Assembly: GCF_004337985.1 (NCBI RefSeq)
Contig: NC_043741.1
Location: forward strand, 2,797,348 to 2,861,347
DNA: 64,000 nucleotides
Direction: 5' to 3'
Origin: Pyricularia pennisetigena
Taxonomy: Eukaryota; Ascomycota; Sordariomycetes; Magnaporthales; Pyriculariaceae
The notes below the pieces were generated by a model, which had not been told where the DNA came from, did not search any database, and worked only from the letters and a program-made list of their open reading frames with translations. Of the stretch, positions 23,266-34,915 are shown piece by piece. How positions within the stretch are numbered: the stretch's first letter is position 1; each line of letters opens with the position of its first letter. The position numbers were made by a program, and so were the translations under genes.

Positions 23266-25062
23266 ATGATACCCGCCGCTACTTCCACGCACCCGGTCGT
23301 GCGTGGGTTTCAGACCAACACACAGCCTGTCTCTTGCGACGAGGATTCGGAGCATGGCGTCAGGACCGCCAAGTCCAACGGGACCGCGACCACCACGACG
23401 CTACCTCCGAGAACCCCACAGCGGGGACGGCAACCTCGCACTCCCGTCATCAACGACATCGTCAGTGCCAACTGCAGCCCGGTCCTCAAGGCCGTCCCCT
23501 CACCCGGCATGAGCGGTATCGCCATGCTGCGCTCCAAGATGGAGCCACTCAGCCTTGACATCGCGGCTACCCCGCCGAGGGCGAGCTCCATGTCCCGCAG
23601 CAACAGTCGCATCACTTCGCCGTTTCCTTTCCCCATGGGACCGCCTCCTGTTGCTGCTCCCATGAGCAGGCGCACCAGCATCCTCAGCAATGTCACCAGC
23701 CGAGCCCAGAGCCGCGAGCGTCCTGGCAGCAGCCGTGGTAGCACCAGCGGTGACGACACGGCGTCTGTGGCAACCACCAGCTACGAGATCGACTTCGTTG
23801 ACGATTTCTACAGTGCAGAGACGTCCGAGGATGTTGTCAAGGCTTTTGCAGAGCCAAAGGCTGGTTCCCCTCTCTACAGCGACGGCGTTGAAGGAGGCCT
23901 CGTCAAAGAACAGCGTGGAAAGATTACGGCAGACGAGTTTGAGCAAGTTCGCTGTCTCGGCAAGGGTGCCTACGGCACGGTTATCCTGGTCAAACAGCGC
24001 AGCACTGGACGTCTCTTTGCTCAGAAGCAGCTCAAGAAGGCGTCTTTGACCGTGTCCAAGAAGTACGTACAGCAGGCCAAGACTGAGCGCCAGGTGCTGG
24101 AGACCGTCAACCGTCATCCGTTTGTAGTCAAGCTGTTTTACGCCTTCCAGGACCACGAGAAGCTGTACCTCATTCTCGAGTACGGCCAAGGAGGCGAGCT
24201 TTTCCATCATCTTGATACGGAGAAGCTCTTCAGCGAGGATGTGGCGGCCTTTTACATGGGCGAGATGGTGCTGGCGCTGTTCCATCTGCACCAGGACCTG
24301 GGTGTCGTTTACCGGGACCTCAAGCCTGAGAACTGCCTCCTCGACGCCGAGGGCCACCTCTTGCTTACCGATTTTGGCCTTTCCAAGGTTGCGGTGGACG
24401 AGGACGACCACTGCAATTCGTTCCTCGGCACAATCGAGTATATGGCACCTGAGATCATCCTGGGAAAGAAGTACAGCAAGGCAGTCGACTGGTGGGCGCT
24501 GGGAGCTCTTGGGCACGACCTCATGACGGGCAACCCGCCATTCCGTGGAGCTAATCACGCCAAGATCCAGGATAACATTGTTAAGCAGAAACTGATGCTG
24601 CCGTATTTCATGTCGTCTGACGCCAAAGATTTGCTCACACGTCTGCTGCGCAAGGACCCTGCCAAGCGCCTGGGCAGCCAGATGCCCAAGGATCTAAATC
24701 TGATCAAGAAGCACCGCTTCTTCCGCAAGATCGATTGGGTCAAGCTCTCCAAGCGCGAGATGGAGCCGCCCATCCGCCCACTCATCACGGATCCTGAGCT
24801 CGCCGAGAACTTTGCCCCCGAATTCACCGAGTTGTCGCTGTCCCCTGTTGTCAAGACGAAAGAGCCTGCAGCTTGGGGAGGAGAACGAGTGGCTGTCCCT
24901 TCAACGGAGGCGCTTTCGCCTGACTCGGCCAGCCGTCCTGCTGCGATCCCGTTTACCGCCGCGAAGACGATGACTTCTCCCGAAGATCCCTTTGGAGGTT
25001 TCAGTTACATGGCCCCGAGCAGCCTGTTGGAGAGGAGCGGGTTCATGACCGCCGCGCATTAG
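23266..25062 (+). CDS. psk1: AGC-family Ser/Thr kinase, S6-kinase/Psk1-like
   Basis: A single exon of 598 residues. The first 220 residues are disordered and Ser/Pro/Arg-rich. The kinase domain starts near residue 225 with the glycine loop GKGAYGTV (about 233), catalytic Lys in FAQKQLKK, YRDLKPEN (about 348), DFG (about 370) and EYMAPEI (about 393). The activation loop reads CNSFLGTIEYMAPE, so the PDK1-site residue is Ser. An AGC C-terminal tail follows, ending in the hydrophobic motif FGGFSYM near residue 576, the TORC-type phosphorylation site. Tail and loop resemble S6K/RSK and fission yeast Psk1 rather than Sch9 or Ypk1, which fits a TORC1 effector (inference). The start ATG has A at -3. 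Long antisense frames are shadows. Confidence 0.9.
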   Translation: MIPAATSTHPVVRGFQTNTQPVSCDEDSEHGVRTAKSNGTATTTTLPPRTPQRGRQPRTPVINDIVSANCSPVLKAVPSPGMSGIAMLRSKMEPLSLDIAATPPRASSMSRSNSRITSPFPFPMGPPPVAAPMSRRTSILSNVTSRAQSRERPGSSRGSTSGDDTASVATTSYEIDFVDDFYSAETSEDVVKAFAEPKAGSPLYSDGVEGGLVKEQRGKITADEFEQVRCLGKGAYGTVILVKQRSTGRLFAQKQLKKASLTVSKKYVQQAKTERQVLETVNRHPFVVKLFYAFQDHEKLYLILEYGQGGELFHHLDTEKLFSEDVAAFYMGEMVLALFHLHQDLGVVYRDLKPENCLLDAEGHLLLTDFGLSKVAVDEDDHCNSFLGTIEYMAPEIILGKKYSKAVDWWALGALGHDLMTGNPPFRGANHAKIQDNIVKQKLMLPYFMSSDAKDLLTRLLRKDPAKRLGSQMPKDLNLIKKHRFFRKIDWVKLSKREMEPPIRPLITDPELAENFAPEFTELSLSPVVKTKEPAAWGGERVAVPSTEALSPDSASRPAAIPFTAAKTMTSPEDPFGGFSYMAPSSLLERSGFMTAAH

Positions 25063-26596
25063 GATAACTTTGCCGTATGCAGACGATCTGAATTGGACAT
25101 GACAGGCGGGAGATTTGGTTTTTGCATTTCTTTTCATATGTTTTTCTTTTTTTTTTCCCTTGTCTCTGGTAGTATCGATTCTTATTCTGTGTCTATTTTC
25201 GTTTTCCTGGGTTTTGTCATTTCAATACATTCCGATGAATGTTATAGAGTCGATTAAAAAGTTTGTACGGAAAAGCGTGGGAAGGATAATTGGGTATTGG
25301 CAACATAGTCTGTTTTGGAGGAAAGTTCTTTGCACCAACCACATACAATCAACAGGAAGTGCATTTTATTGTTATGTTTTACGGCATGGTTAGACATGGA
25401 ATTTAAAAAAGTGTTTATTTCTCTACAAATTTTCTTCATACCACTGATGCCATGGATGGCAAACCAGGTTTTTGTTTTGCCAACTACCACCCCTATATCA
25501 AAGACGTGTCTGTTATCCAAGTTCTAAAAGCGTTTGCCCTTTTCATTGCTTTTCTTTTCCCCCTGTGGCGAGGAACCAAAAATCACGCGAGAGCTAAAGC
25601 TGCGAAAAGACCGAGATGCCCTGCCAGGGATAAATATGAGCGGCCAAATTCCCGTCCACCCGTCAACGAAGCATGCGCCTTTCGCTTACACATGAGCATC
25701 AGGATTCGATCGAATCAGCGCTTGAGCTTGTTTATACCAGACCAAATCAGGCAACACGGAGCGAGACTACCACTGCAATTGCCAGCATCCTGTCTCGAGG
25801 CCGTTGGTGGACAGGAATAAGTTAGGCCAGCTTATCAAGCGCCTTGCTCAACCGAACCCCTTCCTGCCACGAGTAACTTGAGAATCGCCCAAGGTCCGCG
25901 CCCCATCATTTCTGCCTCTTCGGAGGAGCTGTCCGCAGCCAAAAACCAGCTCGCTCGAGTCGGCTTTGGTATCATACAAAGCAGACGATGCGGTATCTAA
26001 CCAATGGCGCTCGTGATGATGCTGCGCGATTGTGATAAACTGGCCGGCTCATAGTTGTATGTTTGTTGAAGATGAGCTCCCCGTCGCTAACCCAGCACGG
26101 CTTTTCTTTTTAATTGATTTGAGCATATACCTAAATCAGGAACTCTGGGCGATAGCAGGCCCTAGAGCTAGAAACAGGCACAAAGTCACAAGTCAAGACC
26201 ATTCATCCCCGGATATCATGATACGGCCTTTTAAGTGGACCGATGTAGCGTGCTTATTCCTTGAACCAGAGCTACAGTAGAAGAAACGGACGCTCCACGC
26301 CGGTAGAGTACCCTGTTTTCATAAACCAACTTTCATTTCCTCCCGCGAACCCCGGCTCGGTTTCTCACCGACGGCTGGGGGTTGCTGGCGCTGCTTCGTC
26401 TAGTCAGCCAGGGCAAGTCTCGCCACATTGTTTCAAATACTGACATGGAGGAATCGACGTAGTAGCTTGTGATATGTATTTATATCTTATTAGCAGCTAA
26501 AGCTAGCAATTATCGCCATTATCATTATCATCCGCCATGTCTATATCAAAAATATACCGTGCCCACTTGCACGCGCACTATAACGTCAACCTCCAT
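25063..26596. other. Convergent intergenic region, kinase and trehalase 3' ends
   Basis: 1.5 kb with T-rich DNA just past the kinase stop (25140-25210), probably its 3' UTR. No frame with good coding character, no tRNA boxes and no recognised repeat. Confidence 0.6.
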
Positions 26597-28923
26597 TTAC
26601 ACAGGGCCCACGGCGCTGCTCAACGCCTTCGCCGTAGCTTTGTCCCTCCTGACCTTCCTGGCGCCAAACTCCTTGGTCCACGCCGCGTCATATGGGTGCA
26701 TCTCCAGAGCGCTCCACAACTCACCCCTCTTCCTCGCCTGGGAGCTCCCGGAGTGCACCTTGGCCGCCGTGATATTGCCGCAGTCTGGCCTTGTCAGCTT
26801 GGTGCCGAACGTGTCGGCAACCCACATGAGGACTCCGTTGGTCCACCCGAAGCCCTCGACCACTTCGTATTCGCCTCCCGAGCCGGCAACATTGGTTGAG
26901 TTGTCGCCGTACTGTTTTCATGTTAGCTCCGGTCAGGTGGCAAGACGTGGCGAGAAACAATCAAATAAACAAAAATCCCTAGAAAATTCACTAACCTTCT
27001 CAAACATGATTCCCTCGTCCTCGACCGTGAGCCCCTGCAGCTGGGGTGTCTCGCTCGTCGACCCGCCCGTGGCGTACCAAGTGCAGAACGTCGAGTCGAG
27101 GTATCTCTGACCCAGCCTGAGTGCGAGATCCTGGACCTCAGTCCAGGCCACGTCGTCCTTGCCAAACGTTGCCGGGACCCTGGTTAGACCCTCCATCAAG
27201 ATGTGCATCAGCGGCGGCCACACGTTAGGCTCATCCCACTGCTGGCCCGTCTTGAGGTTGGTGGCTGGTATGGCCCCGGCCTTGATCTTAAGGTACGCAT
27301 CGATACGCTCGTACGCCTTGAGGACCGCCAGGGGGTTATGCTTGAGGCTGCGGGGCGCCGCGCCAGTCCAGAACGGATAATACTGCGCTACATGAAAAAA
27401 CACCTGCTGGCCGGCTGGGGCGTTATTCGTCTCGAGCGATACGGCATCCTCGTCAACAGGGATGAACCTGTTCTGGGTCTTGGAGGTCATGTTGTAATCA
27501 AAATAGCTCCATAGTGTCTCGTTCCACATCAGCGCGTACATTGCTTCGCTCCTCTGCTTGGCCAGATCCATCCACTTCGAAGCTCCTGTGCTGTTGCCAG
27601 TGCTGTTCAAGAACTCTGCGATTGCGACCTCATTGGCGTACAGAATCGAGTTGAGATCAACGGGCACGATGTTGTTGGTGTTGAGCGATCGAAGAGGGAA
27701 GTAGTTGTCGCGAACAGCATCGCTGGGCGTTGACAGCCATCTCGAGGTGTAGTCCCACCCGGACTCGGCGCCACTGGCGAGGTGAGAGTAGAGAAGGGCC
27801 TTCTCGGACTCATTGAGCTGGCGAGACTCGGGGTAGATAATGCCCGACGGTGAGTAGTAAGACCTGTTGCTGGCTGTAATATAGTCCTCTCGGTAGGACT
27901 CGGGTCGGGGCTGTGTGTTTGTAACCGCATATCTGTGTATGGAGTACATTAGCATTTTTGCACATGGGCAAAACAAGTCAAGTGATTACATGGGTTCCTA
28001 GCTACCTTTGCAGCTTATATTTCTTGCCATTGGCGGCTTCGACGTCAATGGAGCGGTTGTTGATGAAAAATTCATGCTCTTTGATGAGGAGCGGGATGGC
28101 ACGGCCCAGGATGGAAGTATCGTTCGTATGCTCAACATAGATGCGAACCATCTGCGACAGCAAGGGCGGTTGGGAGCGGTTCTTGTAGTAGACCCTGGCA
28201 CCGTTAGGCACAAAGCCGATGGTTTCTACAAGGTCCAAAAAGTTCTCCACGGTGTTCTTGGATATGTCGGTGAAAGCACCGCCGGTCCTCAACAGGCCCT
28301 CGAGGATCCAGTACGAATCCCAATAGTAAGGCTCCCGGAATCGACCGCCAGCGACGACGAATGTGCGGTTGACAGGGATGAAGCTGTCGGCGCAAGCATC
28401 GCAGTTGGAAGGGCCCTTGTAGCGCCGAGTAAGTGAGGGCCATATGTCGATGACCTTTTCCACGAACTCGCGGATGACCGTGTCGTCGAGTTTGTTCAAG
28501 AAGACGGGATCTGTCTCGAGCTCCGAGTCAGGAACCTCCTCCAGCTCACCACCAGCTTGGGCAAAATTCTCGCGAAGGAAGTTCTGCAGCTCCGTGTTGT
28601 TGCTTAGAGGCTTCTGGAGCCTGTTGAAAGCTGCAATAACCTCGTCCACCGGCTTGATCGTGGGCCTGAGCAGGTAGGTACACACGGTCAATGATCGGCA
28701 GAAGAAGCAACTCACAGGACAAGACCCGAACTACTTACATGTCCACAAACGTCTTGGAGTCAGCAAAAGGACGTGCAAGTTCCACCTCCTTGAGCAGCTC
28801 GCCACGGCAGTAGATGAGCGAGTCGCATGGCGTTATGGTGGACCCGTTGATGTACACGGCATTGACCAAAGATCCAGAGGCAGCAACAGCAATTGCTGCT
28901 GCCGTCTTCCACAGAGGAGACAT
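26597..28923 (-). CDS. TRE1: Secreted trehalase, glycoside hydrolase family 37
   Basis: Four exons: 28739-28923, 28006-28665, 26996-27932 and 26597-26911, giving 698 residues. Introns are 73, 73 and 84 bp. The N-terminus is a clean signal peptide (MSPLWKTAAAIAVAASG, then SLVNA). Family signatures are visible: AGGRFREPYYWDSYW near residue 170 and QWDEPNVWPPL near 511; GGEYEVVEGFGWTNGV follows in the last exon. NxS/T glycosylation sites are frequent (NNT, NRT, NDT, NST). GH37 enzymes split trehalose into two glucoses; this one is secreted and lacks the N-terminal regulatory region of cytosolic neutral trehalases. An invertase-like role is excluded by the signatures. The TRE1 name is by analogy. 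Confidence 0.95.
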
Positions 28924-30550
28924 GGCTAGCTGGCCGGGCTGCCTTTGGCGGATCTAACACTTGACGTGGTTGATGAGGGTGACTTGGACCCGTTTAGTCG
29001 TGGAAGTGTGTAATTAAATAGTTAGTTACACCCCACTGGACTATGCAGGAGCCCACGCCACCGCTGCAAGTTAATGGACGGTGATGCAGGTTGAACGCCT
29101 GTAGCAATAGATGAACGTCCGGGACCTCGCCACAATACTAAGGCGAAAAAAAAGTAAGTAAACATTGGTAAAGAGGCAAAGGCTAGAAGATCAGACGAAA
29201 AGAAGCGACGACAGCTGCTACTCTTATGGTTCGCCGCGGAGCAAGGGAAGGGAGGAGGGGACGGCTAGGGCTACTCGGGTCTGCAACGAACCTCAGCAGA
29301 CAAGGGCCTATCCAGATTGGCTGGACCAACCTTGGGCCTTGGGGTAGCTCACCCAATGTCTCTCTTTCTCCTCATCAAACGCACTATAGCCCTGGCAACC
29401 TGGCGAGGGAGCTTCCATGATCGGCATCTGGGGAAAGGAGTTTTTTTTTTTTTTTTGCCGTGTCCAAGACAAGTCAGCGTAGTACTCGGTCTTGTTTGGG
29501 CAATGAGTGTGGTACGAGATGCGGGATGAGGAGAAGAATTGGAACTGGGGTCAGCTTGTGACGTAAGGCAATTCCAGTGTGATGGAATGCTAGTGCATGC
29601 CGAGACCCGAGTGCATGCCATCAACCAAGGCAAAGCGGGCACACTAGATGCAATCGTGAATCGATTCAGTCATAAGATTGATGGAAGAGAAGGGAAAGAG
29701 CGGACAGGCAACAGACGTGCAGGGTAACAGTAATTTTGGGGTACTAGGTAGCATAGTCAATTCTGTATCACTCTTTCTTTTGATTTCTTTAATCCGTTGG
29801 GCATCAAGGAGCTTCACCGAGGTGTCCGAAATTACAGAAATAAATGTGGAGATCAAGGTTATCAGGACGAGTGAATAAATGTAGAAGACCAAATCCCAGC
29901 ATGCTGGGACCAGCGCCAATCCCAGTTGATTATAAACGTCCACCGAGCCCATCGGCTAGTGCATTGGGTCTTTGCATTCACCGAAAGTTGGAGTAAACAA
30001 AGCTAACCTATGTTGCGGGGAAAAGCAACAGAAGCCCCAATTGGCAAGTGGTACCGTATGATTTGCTGTGGTAAATGAGGGAGTGGGTGGGTGTTTGTGC
30101 CGTGTGGATGAATGGGATGCGGGTTACACTACTATAGCTAGCTAGCTTTAGGGAGGAGACCAAATTAAAACCTTTCGTTTTCTGGTACCGTAGCCGTTTG
30201 GTGGCGCTTAATATCTCTTGGACGACCCGATCGACAAAGACGTTGTACTGTACTATGGTAGTCACTGTCGGCAGGCATCATTGCATGAAAAAGAACGATA
30301 TATGCACCGCCCTGCAATGCGCCGGTTCTCTCATCGGCCCGATCAGGCAAGCAAGTAAACAACAACAGTAGAAAAAAGTCAGCCACAAAAAATTACCATA
30401 AAGAACAACAAAACACTTCCATTGGAGGTGGCTTGATGTTGTCCTGGAAGTTCGTGTTGGATGATGCTGCCCAGATGTCGAGCTGAAGGCAATGATGGCG
30501 TTGATTTTCTGGGTCAACAAAGAAACGTCGTTCGGTTACGAAAGCTGAGG

Positions 30551-30582
<32 letters not shown>

Positions 30583-30933
30583 AATGCTTGCCTATGACGT
30601 CGGGTTTCTCGAGATGCCGTGCCAAGACAAGCAAGTAGTCACGTGTACCGCGCACGCTTAAGGGTAGTCAAGTTCTGGCCCCTGGATGCGTCTTGACCAG
30701 ACCAACCATTAGGGTCCAATATACGACACTAGTTCTAGGTACAAAGACAGTCTCACACCGCCGAGTTAGTCCAGAAAGCACTCTTTGAATCATACATATA
30801 TGACTGTTGTATGTAATGTAGAGTAAGTACCGTAGTAATGCTAATTCTGTTCATGTTATATGCAACCTCTCCGGCAAGTAGCCCGACATAGAAAATAAAT
30901 ATATATATATATATAAAAAAAAAAAAAAACTCG
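28924..30933. other. Intergenic region upstream of trehalase
   Basis: 2 kb holding the trehalase promoter and, at the far end, the transporter 3' UTR. It contains a T-run at 29441-29456, a 31-base A-run at 30551-30581, and (AT)8 followed by A15 at 30899-30929. One AGGGG stress-element-like word occurs near 29253, too short to mean much. No credible gene. Confidence 0.6.
30551..30581. repeat. Poly(A) tract, 31 nt
   Basis: The longest homopolymer in the window: 31 uninterrupted A in intergenic DNA. Confidence 0.9.
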
Positions 30934-32893
30934 CTAATGTCCTGCACTTCTCCCAGCGCCTCCTGCCCCCAATGCAGCGTTCGTTTTCGTTCCCTGTTCC
31001 GCATCAAACAGCGTCCTTCCTCCCTTGCCATCCTCACCCCTCCCTGAAATCAGTAAGGTGGCATCCTCATCCTCGTCCTCACTCGCGCTGGCGCTGTTGC
31101 CCCCTGCTCCGTCGCCGGCGCCGGCACGTTGGTCCCCATGTACCGTCGCGCGGGCGTCCTCCCTCATCCGTGTGATCTTGATGTAGTTGTAGGCGCCGAT
31201 GGCCCCGATAGTGACCACCAGTCCAGATATGTTGATTATGGTAAGCGTGTCCCCAAACACCAGGGATGCCGCCGAAATTGTCACCACCTCCTTGAAGATG
31301 CCCGCGATGGAGAGCGTCACTACCGAAGTCCGCTGCAGCAGGGCGAACTCGGACACAGTCATAGCAAAGGCAATGGCTCCGGGGAAGATAAGAATAGCAG
31401 GCGCCGCCAGCGCGCCTTTAGCGGCCGCAAGCGCCTTGAAACCCTCAAATAGCTCCCCGAGGCCCTCGACGAACACGGCGATGGTGAAGAGCGTCAGGAA
31501 CATGATGGGCGCGAGAAAAAAGATGCTCGAGAAGGGGTTCGACGTTGCCGGGTTGCGCAGAAGCAGGATCTGCGTGAGAGCCCAGCGGAAGCCCGAGAAG
31601 AACGCTGCCGAGATGACCAGGAAGAACCCTCCCAATTTGAACTCGACTTCGCCAGCGACCATCATGACAACGCCGGCCGTCATGGTGGCTATAATGGCTA
31701 CCAGGCGCCACGTGGGAGCCTCGAGGCGGAAAAGAAAGGCAAACATGAGCACGAATGCCAGAGACGAGGATTTACACATTGCTGTAGCATGTTAGCCGGG
31801 AATCTCGTTTATACAAGGGTTCTTCGATGAATGCGTGACTTACTATAAAATGTCAAGGTGATGAATCGTAAACTTGTGTTTCCCAATCCAATATCCAACC
31901 CCGTGGCCGCTCCGCACGGCCCGATCCGTGTCAAGTAGAACCACTTAGTCATGATGGGTCTTTCAGGCTCGGATTCATGTCTCGATTGGCCCATATCGGA
32001 TTTGTATCCGTTGCGTGGCCTTAATGAAGGGAAAAAGTATAAAACCAAGCTCGAGAGAGCGAACTGGATCACCATGTGGAGCGATGTTGTAAACATGGGG
32101 AAGCGGAAATCGAGTTCTTTGGAATCGAACATCCACTTATTGTACTGTAGTTGACAACGTCATGTTAGCGGAGTGAGCCGTAGCCCGCCTATGGGGTATG
32201 TTGTGGCCGAGGTTACGAGTTACGAACAATTGAAATACCCAACGAGAAGAGGTACCACAGCCCAATGAGCACGGCGTTAATGACGAGATTGCGCATGACG
32301 TTTTTATCCGCCTCACGTTTCTCCTCCTCGGATATAGTACCGCCCCGGACTATCCTCTGGTCGAATTGAGTGTTCCTTCTCCTCTTATCCCGCTTGCGTT
32401 CCTTGTGTTTCCTAGTCAGGCCGGCCTCCTCATCATCGTGCAGATCCTCGTCCGAGATGCCGCTATCGTCGTCGTCGTCCGTGTCCATCCGTCTTCCACT
32501 CTGAATTTCGGTATCCCTGTCGTCCGCAACCCCATGCAGCTTTCGATCGTCCGGACCCCGACTCCGAGTAGTCGGGCTGGTATGCGTGCTCCTCCGCCGC
32601 CGATGCCCTTGCGGGGCGGCCATTGACTCCATCTCGAACTCCTCGATGCGACGCACGCGGTCCGAACCTGCGGGGGCGGCGAAAGAGGTTGTGTTTGCGG
32701 GCGACGGCGTGCTCGAGGATCGTGAGGGTGTGGCGAGTGCGGACGAGGTGTTGGACGACAATGAATCTTGTTGGTTTGTCGGTAGTAGTTGAGGCAACGT
32801 TTGACCCGGCCGCTGAGATGCTGATGAAGGAGATGGTGCGGAGGAGGACGATGAGGACGAAGCACCGGCAACGACGCCCAAACGGGAGTTCAT
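30934..32893 (-). CDS. Triose-phosphate/nucleotide-sugar transporter family protein (SLC35C2/DUF250-like)
   Basis: Three exons: 32228-32893, 31844-32144 and 30934-31781, giving 604 residues. Introns are 83 and 62 bp. Donor 1 is a weak GTTCGT, but joining gives the family's start of transport domain, SLGISIYNKWMF. The second junction gives LTFYTMCKSSSLAFVL, also characteristic. The first 190 residues are Ser-rich and disordered with an acidic patch (DTDDDDDSGISDED) and a basic KHKERKRDKRRR cluster. About ten hydrophobic spans follow, including MLAPIMF-like and AGIFKEVVTISAA segments. The tail is acidic and glycine-rich. Homologues sit in Golgi or ER membranes and exchange phosphorylated sugars or nucleotide sugars; the substrate here is unknown. 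Confidence 0.9.
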
Positions 32894-34872
32894 GGTCCTT
32901 TTGACGGGTTCCGAAGAGTGGGGAGAGGTAGGTACCTCGGGTTTTAGAAACACAGAAAAACTAAAAAAGAAAATTAGGCAGACCGCTTCGCTGATCACAT
33001 TGTTATGACCCGACGAACCAGGTGTTGCCTAGGAAAAAAAGAACCTTGGCGAGTTCTGGATTGGGGGTTAGACTGTGCGGGCTACCTGGCACTGACACTG
33101 GCGCAAATGCACTTTTCCGCGCGGGCATTGTTCGTCGGGGTTGAAGATGGACGTGTTGTTTGCTGAGTTAACTGTTCCTTGTTGCCGTATTGCTGCCGTG
33201 TGGAGCATCAGGAGTTAATTCAAGCCAATCAATCCCCCTTACTTGTTTTGGTAAGGCCCCTGCGGATTTGGGAGCTAATAATGCTGTGCATGCGTGGTCA
33301 CCTAAAGGTACCTGTGGATTGGGGATTGGGCCAAGAAAGGGGTCCGCCAGTTCCGTGTGCCGATAACCCAAGTAATTGGTGCTTGGGCTGCAGCAAGCAA
33401 GCAAGTGGACGAGTCATCAGGGGTTATGCTGGGTGATAAAGAATTGAGCCCTGGAAACCGTGGTTGTTGGCCTTATTCTTCCCAGGGTTTACTTAGTAAG
33501 GGATTTTGCTTGTTGGGTGATTCTGCGGTTTGTATTGATCTTTTCTTTTCCGCGGTAGGGTCATCGTATTTCTTCCATCCAGACCTAAAAGGGACCTGAG
33601 GTCATAAAAGTCCAAGGGTCGCGCCATGCGAACACTAATTACTGTACTCTTCAAAGGAACGGCGCCCCAGACTGGAGAAATGCTAAGTAAAGTGATCTAG
33701 CTGACCGCCCGATTCGGAATTTCGCATTTCCTTGCACTAGTCTAGGGCCAGCCTGGCGCGGTCAAGATTGAGGCCCAATATCAACGCCTTCAAGACCAGT
33801 GTGACTTCACATATCGTGTTGTCCATGCTACAGGATGAAAACCAAAAGACCCTGCTTTCGATTATACGTCGGACAAGACCCTTTACTAAACGTATTGTTG
33901 GACCCCTGTGGTAGTGCCACCGGACATGTATGCGTTTCGCTACTTTTATATCATACTTCGTAAACGGTTAATATTAAATCCAAGATATGTTCGGATATGA
34001 AACAAGCCAGGTAAATTATTCAAAGCCCACGATGATGAAAGCGGCGTTGCGAGCAAAATTACCAGCTGCCACGACCGGTACAGAAGTTGGTGAAGTGGGT
34101 GGCAAAAAAAAAAAAAAAAAAAAAAAAAAAGCCTAGCCTGGTGAAGAATCGTTGTCTGATGGATACGGAGGAACCAACTATGCAGAAAATCAACAGCCAT
34201 GTATCAAATTTGATGGCACAAAGTATCTGACGAGACACTTTGCCGGTAGCCAGAATCTCCAGTTTAAAATCATCGACCTTAATGTTAGTAAAATTACTAT
34301 ATCTCGTCGCAACGGTCACCTGATACGATGGCTAGGTAGAAGTTTTTTATTGGGATCGGACCTACGACGACACCATGCCGTCACCACAGCACTTTTTGGA
34401 CCCAATTACCCACCTCATCTACTACGTGGTCTGCCTTCGTCAAATTGCCAAGGCACGTTAGGAACGTTCACTATTGTGCCTCCTACCAAAATAAGGATGT
34501 AACTTACTGACAGCCAGTCGGGTGGGGCTTCCGCACCTCCCGGTAGGTGGTTGTCAACAAACCAGAAATCCCATCTCTCAGACCTTTGTTCTTCCATAAA
34601 ATTCTCGGATCCATTATTTTCACTTTGCTTACATACAGTCAAATTAACACGCGTATACGCGCCCCCCAAGAGTTGCCGAAACACTATGAGTAGTATGGCA
34701 GCTTATACCCCGCGTGGAACCCATGGGTGCGGTCCAATTACTGTCCAACCAGTTTAAATTCTTCTCAATAAATGTCTATCCTATTTGGGGAATTGTCTTC
34801 ATTTTTGCTGGTCACAGTCAGCACCTTTTCGCCGTATCCCCACCTTTTGTCCTGCATGACGACTACCTACTA
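32894..34872. other. Intergenic region upstream of the transporter, up to the transposon
   Basis: 2 kb with a 27-base A-run at 34104-34130 and no recognised gene. A short minus-strand frame at about 34530-34597 (ATG 34597) encodes an aromatic-rich peptide, EEQRSERWDFWFVDN, that ends at a consensus GTAAGT donor; it may be a gene relic. Confidence 0.55.
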
Positions 34873-34915
34873 CAGTGGGTGACCCAGAAGTGGACATGCC
34901 CCTAAAGTGGACACC
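34873..34915 (+). repeat. Left terminal inverted repeat, 43 bp
   Basis: Begins CAGTGGGTGACCCAGAAGTG and ends GTGGACACC. It differs from the right repeat at positions 15, 28 and 32. The position 32 difference (A here, G there) is of the type made by RIP. Confidence 0.93.

Noticed and set aside
23500..24558. 352-codon minus-strand frame
   Set aside because: Antisense shadow of the AGC kinase.
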